Shown piece by piece: positions 29,718 through 38,404 of a DNA stretch of 64,000 nt. Source of the DNA: Pontibacter kalidii (lineage in GTDB: Bacteria > Bacteroidota > Bacteroidia > Cytophagales > Hymenobacteraceae); the NCBI RefSeq assembly GCF_026278245.1, contig NZ_CP111079.1, forward strand, positions 4,106,501 to 4,170,500, in the 5' to 3' direction. The position numbers and the translations under genes were made by a program. Numbering within the stretch: position 1 is the first letter of the stretch; each line of letters begins with the position of its first letter. The notes under the pieces were generated by a model. It saw only the letters and a list, made by a program, of their open reading frames with translations, ran no database searches and was not told the DNA's origin.

Positions 29718-32102
29718 ATGTTAGTAGTTAAACGAGACGGCCGACGCGAGTCCGTCAAATTCGACAAGATTACCGCACGCATCGAGAAGTTGTGCTATGG
29801 TTTGCACATGGACTATGTGTCGCCGATTGAGGTGGCCAAAAAGGTGATTGACGGTATTTACGATGGCGTGACCACCGTGGAACTGGACAACCTGGCTGCC
29901 GAGACAGCTGCCTCGCTTACCACCAAACACCCGGATTACGCCGTGCTGGCGGCACGGGTGGCCATCTCTAACCTGCACAAGGTTACGAGCAAGTCGTTCT
30001 CCAACACCATGAAGCGCCTCTATACTTACGAGGATCCGAAAACAGGGGAGAACGCTTCGCTGATCGCCAAGGATGTGTACGAGATCGTGCGCAAGCATGC
30101 CGCCCTGCTCGACTCCACCATCATCTACGACCGCGACTACAACTACGACTACTTCGGTTATAAGACACTGGAGCGCTCTTACCTGCTTCGCCTGGACGGC
30201 AAGATCGTGGAGCGCCCGCAGCATATGTTGATGCGTGTGGCCGTGGGTATCCACAAGGAGGACATCGAATCTGCCATTGAGACTTATAACCTCATGTCCG
30301 AGAAGTGGTTTACGCACGCCACCCCAACATTATTCAACGCCGGCACACCAAAGCCGCAGCTGTCTTCGTGCTTCCTGCTGACCATGAAGGACGACAGCAT
30401 TCCGGGTATCTACGACACACTGAAGCAGTGTGCGCAGATCTCCCAGAGCGCCGGCGGCATCGGCCTGAGCATCCATAACGTGCGCGCTACGGGCTCTTAC
30501 ATCAAAGGCACCAACGGCACCTCTAACGGTATCATCCCGATGCTGAAGGTGTTTAACGACACGGCCCGCTACGTAGATCAGGGCGGAGGCAAGCGCAAAG
30601 GCGCCTTCGCCATTTACCTGGAGCCATGGCATGCCGATATTTTCGATTTCCTGGAGCTGAAGAAGAACCACGGCAAGGAAGAGAACCGCGCCCGCGACCT
30701 GTTCTACGCCCTCTGGACGCCGGATCTGTTCATGCGGCGCGTGGAGGAGAACGGCGACTGGAGCCTGTTCTGCCCGAACGAGGCTCCCGGCCTGGGCGAG
30801 TGCTGGGGCAAGGACTTTGAGCGCCTCTACGAGAAGTATGAGCGCGAAGGCCGCGCCCGCAAAACCGTAAAAGCGCAGGACCTGTGGTTCCATATCCTGG
30901 AGTCGCAGATAGAGACGGGCACCCCGTACATGCTGTATAAGGACCATGCGAACCGCAAATCGAACCAGCAGAACCTGGGCACTATTAAGAGCTCGAACCT
31001 GTGCACCGAGATCATGGAGTACACGGATGAGAATGAGATAGCAGTTTGCAACCTGGCCTCTCTGGCGCTGCCGCGCTTTGTGAAGGAGGACGACAACGGC
31101 AACAAGACCTTTGATCATCAGAAGCTGTTTGATGTAACCTACCATGCCACCGTTAACCTGAACAAGGTTATCGACATAAACTATTACCCAGTGCCAGAGG
31201 CACAGAACTCGAACCTGCGCCACCGCCCTATTGGATTAGGCGTACAGGGCTTGGCCGATACCTTTATTCACCTGCGCATGCCATTCGAGAGCGACGAGGC
31301 CAAAGGGTTGAACAAAGACATTTTCGAGACGATCTACTTCGCTGCCATGACGGCCTCTAAGGACCTGGCCAAGAAGCAGGGAGCATACGAGACGTTTAAA
31401 GGTTCTCCACTATCCGAAGGCAAGTTCCAGTTCGACCTGTGGGGCGTAACGCCAGAGAGCGGCCGCTGGGATTGGGAAAGCCTGCGCCAGGACGTGGTGA
31501 AGCACGGTGTGCGTAACTCGCTGCTGGTAGCACCTATGCCTACTGCCTCTACTGCGCAGATTTTGGGTAACAACGAGTCGTTCGAGCCTTATACTTCCAA
31601 CATTTACCTGCGCCGCGTGCTTTCCGGCGAGTTTATGGTGGTGAACAAGCACCTGCTCAAGGACCTGATCGCGCTGGGTATCTGGAACGACAAGATGAAG
31701 AACGATATTATCGCGGCCAATGGCTCTGTGCAGGATATTCCGAACATCCCGCAGCACATCAAGGACCTGTACAAAACAGTATGGGAGATTAGCCAGCGTG
31801 CTGTGATTGACATGAGTGCCGACCGTGGCGCGTTTATTTGCCAGAGCCAGTCGTTGAACCTGCACGTGCAGAACGTGAACTTCGGCAAACTGACCTCGAT
31901 GCACTTCCACGCCTGGAAGCGCGGCTTGAAGACCGGTATGTATTACCTGCGCACCAAGTCTGCTGTAGACGCTATTAAGTTTACCGTAGAGAAGCAAGCC
32001 GCCGAAACCCTTTCGCCGGTTTACAGCAACCAGGACCAGAACCGCAGCGACATGAGCTGCTCGCTGGATAACCCAGACGCTTGCGAAGCTTGCGGATCGT
32101 AA
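29718..32102 (+). CDS. nrdA: Class Ia ribonucleotide reductase, large (catalytic) subunit
   Basis: 794 residues, strikingly like eukaryotic RRM1. An N-terminal ATP-cone ([20 protein letters not shown], residues 1 to about 90) indicates allosteric activity control. The catalytic barrel has the redox cysteine in [13 protein letters not shown] (about 218), the thiyl-radical cysteine at 429 (SSNLCTEI) and the partner in [11 protein letters not shown]. The C-terminus [10 protein letters not shown] carries the CxxC that re-reduces the active site. It converts ribonucleoside diphosphates to deoxy forms using the NrdB radical. The order nrdB-nrdA is the reverse of the E. coli order. Confidence 0.99.
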   Translation: MLVVKRDGRRESVKFDKITARIEKLCYGLHMDYVSPIEVAKKVIDGIYDGVTTVELDNLAAETAASLTTKHPDYAVLAARVAISNLHKVTSKSFSNTMKRLYTYEDPKTGENASLIAKDVYEIVRKHAALLDSTIIYDRDYNYDYFGYKTLERSYLLRLDGKIVERPQHMLMRVAVGIHKEDIESAIETYNLMSEKWFTHATPTLFNAGTPKPQLSSCFLLTMKDDSIPGIYDTLKQCAQISQSAGGIGLSIHNVRATGSYIKGTNGTSNGIIPMLKVFNDTARYVDQGGGKRKGAFAIYLEPWHADIFDFLELKKNHGKEENRARDLFYALWTPDLFMRRVEENGDWSLFCPNEAPGLGECWGKDFERLYEKYEREGRARKTVKAQDLWFHILESQIETGTPYMLYKDHANRKSNQQNLGTIKSSNLCTEIMEYTDENEIAVCNLASLALPRFVKEDDNGNKTFDHQKLFDVTYHATVNLNKVIDINYYPVPEAQNSNLRHRPIGLGVQGLADTFIHLRMPFESDEAKGLNKDIFETIYFAAMTASKDLAKKQGAYETFKGSPLSEGKFQFDLWGVTPESGRWDWESLRQDVVKHGVRNSLLVAPMPTASTAQILGNNESFEPYTSNIYLRRVLSGEFMVVNKHLLKDLIALGIWNDKMKNDIIAANGSVQDIPNIPQHIKDLYKTVWEISQRAVIDMSADRGAFICQSQSLNLHVQNVNFGKLTSMHFHAWKRGLKTGMYYLRTKSAVDAIKFTVEKQAAETLSPVYSNQDQNRSDMSCSLDNPDACEACGS

Positions 32103-32111
32103 ATAACTAGA

Positions 32112-32146
32112 GAAGGAGGGCCGATGGTCCTCCTTCTTCTTTTTCC
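32112..32146 (+). terminator. nrdA terminator
   Basis: Stem GAAGGAGGGCC (32112-32122) with GGTCCTCCTTC (32126-32136), 3-base loop, one G-T pair, followed by TTCTTTTTCC. Confidence 0.9.
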
Positions 32147-32168
32147 TACCAATTCTTCACCCCATGCT

Positions 32169-32214
32169 CCGCCTTCGTTGTTGTTGGAGTTTTCACCAAC
32201 AACAACGAAGGCGG
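32169..32214. repeat. Twin hairpin 1: perfect 19-bp stem
   Basis: CCGCCTTCGTTGTTGTTGG (32169-32187) pairs perfectly with 32196-32214 across an 8-base loop. The apex reads TTGGAGTTTTCACCAA. It follows the nrdA terminator, so it is unlikely to be a second terminator; no U-run. Confidence 0.85.
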
Positions 32215-32276
32215 AAATAATTTATCATACCTCATAGCCAAAGCTACAAAGGAATACAGGCTACTACTATTGATTG

Positions 32277-32320
32277 ATTCCCCTTTGTTTTTGGTGAAAA
32301 CACCAAAAACAAAGGGGAAT
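32277..32320. repeat. Twin hairpin 2: perfect 20-bp stem
   Basis: ATTCCCCTTTGTTTTTGGTG (32277-32296) pairs perfectly with 32301-32320 around AAAA. On the minus strand the apex is TTGGTGTTTTCACCAA, one base different from hairpin 1, while the outer stem differs but still pairs perfectly. Confidence 0.85.
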
Positions 32321-32412
32321 TATTCTTCTTCTGAGTCAACAAAAATCACCCAAACCTCTCGTAAATCCGTTATATAAATTTTAGATTATATCTAAAGATA
32401 GATTGATATTAC

Positions 32413-33336
32413 ATGTTCCCCATGATGGAAAAGGCTTATATAATTTTGGCCCACAAGAACCCTTCACAACTTTACCGTTTGTTAAGTAGGCTAGATGATA
32501 ATGCATCCACATTTTTTGTACATATCGATAAACAAGTCTCTTTACATGATTTTTCTAGCTTATCAGATTTTGGCAATAAGATTAATTATGTCAAAAGAGT
32601 AAAGTCAAGTTGGGCTAGCTTCGAACTGGTTGAAGCAACATTAAACGCCTTGAATGCCATTAAAGCGTCAAAGCAACAATTCGACACTATCGTTTTACTA
32701 AGCGGGCAAGACTATCCAATAAAGAGTAATGAGATTATAAATGACTATTTTCACACTTCTAAGTATAGTGTCTTCATAGAATATTTCCCTATCCCTAACT
32801 ATAAGAGGTGGCAAAACAGGGGAGGCGCATTTCGCCTTGACAAGTACTTCTTTGGGTTTAAATTTCATCAAAGGTTCACTGCTAAAGCACTTAATTTTTT
32901 AGCTAACTTTTTTCCATTTCTAACGAGAAGGCTGCCTAATAACTTAGTTCCGTATGGTGGGTCCCAATGGTGGACGATTGATATATATGCATTGGAATAT
33001 ATTCTAGATTATGTCGAAAAGAACCCGGCATACGTATCTTTTCATAAAGCTACCTTTGCACCGGACGAGATCTTTTTCCAGACTATACTTTTGAATACTA
33101 AAGATGAGAAGCTTTTAAGAAGCATTATAAATAATAACAAGAGATATATGATTTTTAAAGATCGAACACAACACCCAGAAATACTTACTAATGAAAATTA
33201 TAAAGACCTCGTAATCTCAAATGCTTTATATGCCAGAAAGTTTGATTATTCTATTGACACCGAGATATTAGACCTAATAGATAACGCTTGTCTATCCAAA
33301 GTAAACGAGCAAGGTAAGCTTGAAAGAAACTACTAA
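32413..33336 (+). CDS. GT14 (core-2/I-branching-type) glycosyltransferase
   Basis: 307 residues with the Branch domain (PF02485): MEKAYIILAHKNPSQLYRLL at the N-terminus, TFFVHIDKQ, FDTIVLLSGQDYPIK, YGGSQWWTID and FAPDEIFFQTIL, the last holding the likely catalytic acidic pair. Such enzymes add GlcNAc or xylose to glycan acceptors. The coding sequence is markedly AT-rich and uses A/T-ending codons, unlike the neighbouring nrdA, suggesting recent acquisition. It overlaps nothing and is followed after 1 base by a DUF4325 gene of the same composition. Start could also be the Met at codon 5. Confidence 0.88.
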   Translation: MFPMMEKAYIILAHKNPSQLYRLLSRLDDNASTFFVHIDKQVSLHDFSSLSDFGNKINYVKRVKSSWASFELVEATLNALNAIKASKQQFDTIVLLSGQDYPIKSNEIINDYFHTSKYSVFIEYFPIPNYKRWQNRGGAFRLDKYFFGFKFHQRFTAKALNFLANFFPFLTRRLPNNLVPYGGSQWWTIDIYALEYILDYVEKNPAYVSFHKATFAPDEIFFQTILLNTKDEKLLRSIINNNKRYMIFKDRTQHPEILTNENYKDLVISNALYARKFDYSIDTEILDLIDNACLSKVNEQGKLERNY

Positions 33337-33337
33337 A

Positions 33338-33666
33338 ATGAGCATAAGGATCAAGCTTATTGATTACTTTGGCAAAACTCTGGAGAGGCTGCTACACTAG
33401 TTTTCGAGAAACATTCAACAATAGACGATATATACATTGACTTTGAAAAAGTTGAGTTTATTTCTCGCTCATTTGCATATCAATTTGTAAAAGAGCAGAA
33501 GAAAGCAAGTGAGAATGGTATCATGGTAAAGATTGAAAATGCTGTAGAAGATATTGTGAAGCTGCTAAAAGTTGTAAGGCGAACACAACGGCCAAGGGAA
33601 AGGGATAGGGATAGACTAAGCTTACCTGTTGTTACTTACAATGACAAGCATAAGCTTTTTAAGTAA
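33338..33666 (+). pseudogene. DUF4325 (STAS-like) gene with a frameshift
   Basis: An ATG at 33338 opens MSIRIKLIDYFGKT and stops at a TAG about 20 codons on. In another frame (SGEAATLVFEKH) the protein continues through DDIYIDFEKVEFISRSFAYQ, the DUF4325 core, and ends KHKLFK-stop at 33666. A single-base change within GGCAAAACTCTGG would join the two into about 108 residues. DUF4325 proteins are small STAS-like partners, often of regulatory or antiphage-associated genes. AT-rich like the GT14 gene before it, which it follows by 1 base. A sequencing error in the A4 run is possible. Confidence 0.7.
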
Positions 33667-33683
33667 CTTCAAACATTATAAAT

Positions 33684-33716
33684 AAAAAAGGAGCAAGCAA
33701 ACTTGCTCCTTTTTTA
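33684..33716 (+). terminator. Terminator after GT14-DUF4325
   Basis: 14-bp perfect stem AAAAAAGGAGCAAG (33684-33697) with CTTGCTCCTTTTTT (33702-33715), CAAA loop, T-run. Confidence 0.92.
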
Positions 33717-33743
33717 TTTATAATGTTACTGAGTGAGATCCAG

Positions 33744-33858
33744 ACCTCGCGGCGTCTTTACGACCCGCGAGCGTCTAACCCCTCTAGCGCCCTCAGCTAC
33801 AAAGCCAAGCAACAGCCTTTCCACCAGACACCCGCGGGCCCTCCGGACACCACGAGGT
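33744..33858. repeat. Inverted pair of 33-nt REP-like elements beside RAYT
   Basis: Element 1 (33744-33776, ACCTCGCGGCGTCT...CCCGCGAGCGTCT) and the reverse complement of element 2 (33826-33858) agree at 24 of 33 positions. Element 1 also has internal pairing CTCGCGG/CCCGCGAG. The head-to-head arrangement next to a Y1 transposase remnant is what REP/BIME elements look like. Confidence 0.75.
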
Positions 33859-33916
33859 ATTTCTGAGCCGCCAGGTCTTTTTGATCCAACGTTGCTGCTG
33901 GTTCGTAGAAGTATAG

Positions 33917-34525
33917 ATGCAAAAGATGATACAACTGGAGCCGGGGAAGTTATACCATCTTTATACCCGCGGCAATAACAAGAAACACTCTTCCGGCACC
34001 ACGACAATTACCACTACTTTCTGCAGCTCTATCGGAAGTATGTAGCACCTTACGTTGATACCTTTGCTTACTGCCTGCTGCCCAACCATGTGCATTTCCT
34101 GGTGCAAATAAAAGACGAAGATGCCCTGAAGCCGCAATGGGTAACAGAGAATGAGACGAAGCTCATAAGTATAAACTGGCAGCCCGGGCACCTGCTCAAC
34201 GCCTACGCCAAGGCCATCAACCTGAAGTATGACCGCACTGGCCGCCTGCTCCAGCACCGCTTCGGGAGAAAAGAGGTGACCTCAGAGGTATACTTTACCA
34301 GGCTAATTTTTTAAATTTTAACCCGCAGTACCACGGCCTTATACCTGATTTCAGCGATTGGCCTTATTCCTCCTACCACAGCCTCTTATCGAAAGGCAAC
34401 ACGGCTTTGCAGGGGAGGATGTACTAGGGTGGTTTGGGGGCTGGGGCAAGTATAAATGGTTTCATCAGGAAAACGCCGCCGACTTCACCAGCATTGCCCC
34501 GCATATAGAGGAAGAGGAACTGTAG
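33917..34525 (+). pseudogene. REP-associated tyrosine transposase (RAYT), decayed
   Basis: Conceptual joining of frames gives a near-complete RAYT. MQKMIQLEPGKLYHLYTRGN (from 33917) is followed after a 1-base shift near 33982 by YHYFLQLYRKYVAPYVDT and AYCLLPNHVHFLVQIKDED, with the HUH motif as H-V-H. The Y1 helix GHLLNAYAKAINLKYDRTG follows with the catalytic Tyr. After a second shift near 34307 come NPQYHGLIPDFSDWPYSSYH; after a third near 34424, DVLGWFGGWGKYKWFH; the stop is at 34525. RAYTs are IS200/IS605-related single-copy enzymes that mobilise REP palindromes. Three frameshifts make this copy non-functional. It contains four AAGTATA heptamers. Confidence 0.9.
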
Positions 34526-34584
34526 CCACTACAAAGCCCCTGCAGTGTCTGGGGCCACGGAGGAGCAACAGTTGTTGGCTCTGG

Positions 34585-35289
34585 CTACTCCAGCATCACC
34601 TCCACGGTGTTATAATATAGCGTGGTGGTGCCTTCAAAGCCGGAGTCTGTACCGATGATGAGCCAAAGGCTGCCGTTGCTGTCGGTGGTTACCTCTACCG
34701 GTTGCTGCTCGTTGTCGCGCTGGATAAGCTGATAAGTAAAATCCTCGCCAGGTATACCCACATTACCTAGTACCACCATATCCTCGCCGCCCTGGGCCTG
34801 GTTGCCCTTGTCAATGTTGAGCCGGATGTAGTCTCCTTCTACCACCGCCATTGGTTCTATGGTTGATCCTCCCGCCTTCAGGTAAACACTCGCCCCGGGG
34901 CTGCCGCCTATTCCTACTGACTCCTCCGGGTACTGAGAGGCCAGTTCTATCCGGAAGGTAACGCTATAAGTCTGGTTTGGCTCCAACCCGGTTACTTGCT
35001 TCTTCATGAACATGAACAGGTCGTCGCTGAAGTTCCTTCCGGAAATGCGCATCGCCATACCGTCCTTGTTAACCGAAGCAGGCAAGTCGGTGCGGGCAAA
35101 CCTGAACTCCAGCCGGCTTGTGTCCCAATCGGCTGGGTAATCAGCCACGCCGCCTTCCCAGCCCTCAGCGCTTTCCTCAAAAGTATAGCTGAAGGAGTCT
35201 ACTGGTGTGGCTGTTCCGCCATCATCGTTGCAGCCAAAGCTAAGCACCGCCAAGGCAAAGCAGAAGAAGGATTTAATACTTGTTTTCAT
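34585..35289 (-). CDS. Lipoprotein of unknown function
   Basis: 234 residues. The lipobox LSFGC ends the signal peptide (Cys20), followed by NDDGG, a Bacteroidota surface-lipoprotein-like start. The body (SYTFEESAEGWEGGVADYPADW, YSVTFRIELASQYP, TLYYNTVEVML) reads as a beta-rich, carbohydrate-binding-module-like jelly roll. No catalytic motif. It stands alone between the RAYT remnant and the frameshifted dehydrogenase. Confidence 0.8.
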   Translation of the reverse strand: MKTSIKSFFCFALAVLSFGCNDDGGTATPVDSFSYTFEESAEGWEGGVADYPADWDTSRLEFRFARTDLPASVNKDGMAMRISGRNFSDDLFMFMKKQVTGLEPNQTYSVTFRIELASQYPEESVGIGGSPGASVYLKAGGSTIEPMAVVEGDYIRLNIDKGNQAQGGEDMVVLGNVGIPGEDFTYQLIQRDNEQQPVEVTTDSNGSLWLIIGTDSGFEGTTTLYYNTVEVMLE

Positions 35290-35347
35290 GGTTGTACATG
35301 TAATTGGTTACAGGCCCTTGCCTCTTTTCTTAGAATGGGAGGCATAC

Positions 35348-36339
35348 CTAGGGCTTTACTTCATTTTCCAGTGGCTTCTGCTGCTCAAAATCCGTGATGC
35401 TCTGAAGGGTAACACGGGCAATGGCCTGCATCGCGTCTGTCGTGAAAAAGGCCTGATGCCCTGTAATGAGTACGTTGTTAAAGGAGAGCAGCCGCATGAA
35501 CACGTCATCTTTGATCACTTTGTCAGAAAGATCCTCAAAAAAAAGATCCGCTTCCTCCTCATACACATCCAGCCCGAGGTGGGCAATTTTCTCGCTCTTC
35601 AACCCCCTGATAACGGCCCGTGTATCGATAGTAGCGCCCCGGCTGGTGTTGATGATCATTACGCCATCCTTCATCTTGCCAATCGACGCCTCGTTGATCA
35701 TGTGGTACGTCTGCGGGGTAAGCGGACAGTGCAGCGAGATGATATCCGACTCTCTGTAGAGCGTATCGAGGTCGGTGAACGCTATACCTGCCTCCTCTTC
35801 CTCACCGCGCTTCACCACATCGTAGCCCAGCACACGGCACCCAAAGCCCTTCAGGATCTGAGCCGTTACCAGGCCGATTTTTCCTAGGCCTATGATGCCC
35901 GTGGTCCTGCCATGCAGGTCAAAGCCCATTAGTCCGTTTAAGGCGAAATTGCCCTCTTTAACACGGTTATAGGCCCGGTGGGTCTTACGGTTAAGGGTAA
36001 GTATAGCGCTACGGTGTGCTCGGCCACCGAATAAGGCGAATAGGCCGGTACACGCACAATGTTTATCCCCAGTTCCTCTGCCGCACCCAGGTCCACATTA
36101 TTGAAGCCTGCACAACGGAGCGCGACAAGCTTTATGCCTTGTTCTGCCAGAACCTGTAGTGCCTCTTTATTGACTATGTCATTTACGAAGATGCAAATTG
36201 CCCCGTACCCGTTTGCCAACACGGCTGTACCCTCGTTTAGGTGGGTCTCCAGGAATTTGAGGTGATGCTTATACTCCTCATTCGCTTTGGAGAAAAACTG
36301 CTGATCGTATGCCTTGGAGCTGAAGAATACTACTTCCAT
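35348..36339 (-). pseudogene. ldhA: D-lactate/2-hydroxyacid dehydrogenase with a frameshift
   Basis: Two adjoining frames together give one family member of about 330 residues. The N-terminal part (from 36339, MEVVFFSSKAYDQQFF) runs through RCAGFNNVDL and VPAYSPYSVAEHTVAL, then goes out of frame. The other frame continues LTLNRKTHRAYNRVKEGNF, then TTGIIGLGKIGLVTAQIL (NAD-binding GxGxxG), NTSRGATIDT and VLITGHQAFFT with the catalytic His. Loss of one base near 36002, inside a TATACTT heptamer, explains the break. D-lactate dehydrogenase (LdhA-like) is the best family match. Either a recent inactivation or an assembly error. Confidence 0.85.
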
Positions 36340-36854
36340 AATGGGTTTTTGCTACAGTAATTACTTAGCAGAGCTTTTATATACTGTTACGTTTCTTCTT
36401 TTAAATAAGGCAAGGCGCAGATAACCTGAAGCAGAGCAGAAGATCTTGAGAACACGGGAAGTGACGGCAAGCGGAAAGAATCCTGCGTGAGTTTCCCCCT
36501 TGGCGCATACTGTTCCTTCCTATGATTCCATCAACAGTGCATGACCGATTGGACAGTGATAAATCTGCAGGAGGCCTGTATCGCTGCCCAAAAGAGCAAC
36601 TAAGACCTGGTGGCGCCCGGCTTTCCCGTGAGCCGAGGGTTCCGAACGTTTCAGGCGCATGGCGGGAGGGCTGTTTTTGCTGCTGAAAGTATAGGCTGGG
36701 CGTGGGTGCGGCATCCTGCGGGGGCCGGTTATCAGGCTGTGGTGCAGGTATGCTTGCACTCCCCCGGCTCCAGCGAGCTTACAGCCAGCATTTATACTTG
36801 TACGGGCATAATAGGGTGTTGCTTAGGAGCTTTCCTCGCAGAAAGTATACATCG
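36340..36854. other. Intergenic region, no gene recognised
   Basis: 515 bases including the presumed ldhA promoter at its left end. A 105-codon plus-strand reading frame here lacks family resemblance and runs antisense into the next gene, so I do not call it. Three AAGTATA heptamers are present. Confidence 0.45.
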
Positions 36855-37265
36855 CTACTCCGTTAACTCCAGCAGCCAGGCCAGGGCCTCCTCTTCGCTG
36901 TCGAAGTCGCGGATGACCAGTTTCTGATCCAGTTTGCTCTTTTTCTCGAGCATTATTTCCATTGCTTGCCGGTTCTCCTCATACTCGGAGGGAAGATTAG
37001 CCATGCGCAGCAGTGGCCCTGTTACAATCTGCGGCACGAACACCTCCAGGCTCCATTGCAGGTCGGCGGGCTCAATGGTCTGCATCTTGCGGTTATCCCC
37101 GAGCCAGCCCAGCAGTTCGTGCCTGTCAGTCAGGTCGAGACACAGCAGCACCAACTCCCTGTACTCTGCCCCGCTTAAATGACCGTTCCAGACAGCCTTC
37201 CCCAGCCGCCGTTCCTTATCAAAATAAATACTCACAAAGTTATTCTTGAAGTATAGGTCGAACAT
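36855..37265 (-). CDS. Hypothetical protein, SpoIIAA/STAS-like
   Basis: 136 residues: MFDLYFKNNFVSIYFDKERR, an alternating strand-helix core, and the tail VIRDFDSEEEALAWLLELTE, nearly the same as in the protein at 18712-19125. Length and predicted order of strands are similar, so the two are probably distant paralogues of a STAS-fold family. No active-site residues are apparent. Single-gene unit. Confidence 0.75.
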   Translation of the reverse strand: MFDLYFKNNFVSIYFDKERRLGKAVWNGHLSGAEYRELVLLCLDLTDRHELLGWLGDNRKMQTIEPADLQWSLEVFVPQIVTGPLLRMANLPSEYEENRQAMEIMLEKKSKLDQKLVIRDFDSEEEALAWLLELTE

Positions 37266-37384
37266 AAACCGGGTGAGAATGAGTATGGCAAAAGGTATAG
37301 AAAGTACGGCTTAAATAAAAGGCATGAACCAGAGCCCACGGCTAAAATACCTGCGGCTGCGGACAGCTGTACACGTTCATAAAG

Positions 37385-37415
37385 AAAGCCGCTGGTACTG
37401 GCCAGCGGCTTCTTA
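37385..37415 (-). terminator. Terminator of the OmpA-like lipoprotein gene
   Basis: Stem AAAGCCGCTGG / CCAGCGGCTTC with loop TACTGG; on the minus strand it is followed by CTTTCTTTATG. Confidence 0.75.
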
Positions 37416-37428
37416 AACGAATAGGCAT

Positions 37429-38064
37429 TTAGGACTGTGGCTGGCGGGTAACCGCCACAATGGATACACGGCGGTTAAGCTGCCGGCCCTCGGGTGTCTT
37501 GTTTGTGGCCCGGGGAGCCTGCTCGCCCATTGCGCCTATAGACAGGCGGTTGGCGTCGACGTCACCCTCCTCCTGCAGCCAGTTTTTCACGGCATTGGCG
37601 CGCTCCTCGGAGAGCTGCTTGTTATACGCTGCCCCGGCCCGGGCATCGGCGTGTCCGAACACCCGGATTACGGCATTAGGAGGCAGGTTGTTCAGTGCCT
37701 TGGCTATCTGCTGCAGCTTCTCCTCCCCCTCGGGCCGGATCTCCGCCTTGTCGGTATCGAACAGCACACGGTCATCCAAAGTATAAATGTTGTACTCGTT
37801 TGTGGCGCGCGCTTCTATCTCTGCTTCCTTCATCTCCGCATTACCCGTTTCAGGGGCATCCCAGTCTATGTTAGCCCAGTAGGTCTCTTCCACAGTTATC
37901 ACCTCGGCACCATCTGCCTCTATCCGCCCACGCTCATCTTCATAAGCAACGGCAGAATCAGCTGTAGCCTCCTCCATGGTGTCTCTGTCAACGCCGCCTT
38001 CAGGGCTGTTGCAGGCGCTAAGCAAGCCTATTCCACAAAGCATCACAATCCAGTTCTTTTTCAT
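37429..38064 (-). CDS. OmpA family lipoprotein
   Basis: 211 residues from ATG 38064 (MKKNWIVMLCGIGLLSAC); an ATG five codons upstream is also in frame. The lipobox LLSAC places the protein in the outer membrane. The C-terminal OmpA domain (about 100-205) has VLFDTDKAEIRPEGEEKL, VFGHADARAG, LSEERANAVKNWL and NRRVSIV, with the Asp and Arg that bind peptidoglycan. It should tether the outer membrane to the cell wall. Monocistronic. Confidence 0.92.
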   Translation of the reverse strand: MKKNWIVMLCGIGLLSACNSPEGGVDRDTMEEATADSAVAYEDERGRIEADGAEVITVEETYWANIDWDAPETGNAEMKEAEIEARATNEYNIYTLDDRVLFDTDKAEIRPEGEEKLQQIAKALNNLPPNAVIRVFGHADARAGAAYNKQLSEERANAVKNWLQEEGDVDANRLSIGAMGEQAPRATNKTPEGRQLNRRVSIVAVTRQPQS

Positions 38065-38210
38065 AGTAAACATTATCATTAATTTGTCCTAAAGCTACGC
38101 GTAGCAGGAAGGATAGTTGTGCCCAGCCTCCAGATCTTTTCAGGAATGCAAAAAAGAATTGGGGACAGCGAGAAGTTTGAAAGGGCAAGTATAAAACTCA
38201 AGATGCGCTT

Positions 38211-38244
38211 AACCTGACCCTCCCAGGAGGCAGGGGTGGGGTAA
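38211..38244. repeat. Degenerate GGAGGGG-family palindrome
   Basis: CCTGACCCTCCCAGGAGGC followed by AGGGGTGGGG; a worn copy of the family described at 13766, between the OmpA-like gene and the next. Confidence 0.65.
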
Positions 38245-38340
38245 GACTTTCAGTTCATGTATTGATCCCAACTTGAGTTAGAAAGTATACCAGGCCCTAA
38301 GGATGGAGGCGACAGCCCGCCTGGCCGTCGTGCAAAAGCA

Positions 38341-38372
38341 AAGCCCCGGATCCTGGGAAAGGTCCGGGGCTC
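38341..38372 (-). terminator. Terminator of the T9SS-sorted protein gene
   Basis: Stem AGCCCCGGA / TCCGGGGCT with a 12-base loop; on the minus strand followed by TTGCTTTTGC. Confidence 0.7.
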
Positions 38373-38404
38373 GTAAAAGCTCAAGAAAAAGATCCTATAC
38401 TCAC

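Noticed and set aside
30330-31223. 297-codon open frame antisense to nrdA
   Set aside because: Shadow of the conserved nrdA frame; no family resemblance.
32169-32320. Integron attC sites
   Set aside because: Stems are perfect without the extrahelical bases and conserved R boxes of attC; no integrase or cassette array is seen.
33378-33400. Programmed -1 frameshift in the DUF4325 gene
   Set aside because: After decoding AAA, slipping back one base would pair with CAA, not AAA; there is no X-XXY-YYZ slippery site. A simple indel is more likely.
33733-33978. Reading frames on both strands across the REP pair
   Set aside because: They arise from the GC-rich inverted repeats and have no homologues that I recognise.
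36610-36927. 105-codon plus-strand gene
   Set aside because: Runs antisense into the SpoIIAA-like gene, has heptamers and low-quality sequence, and no family.
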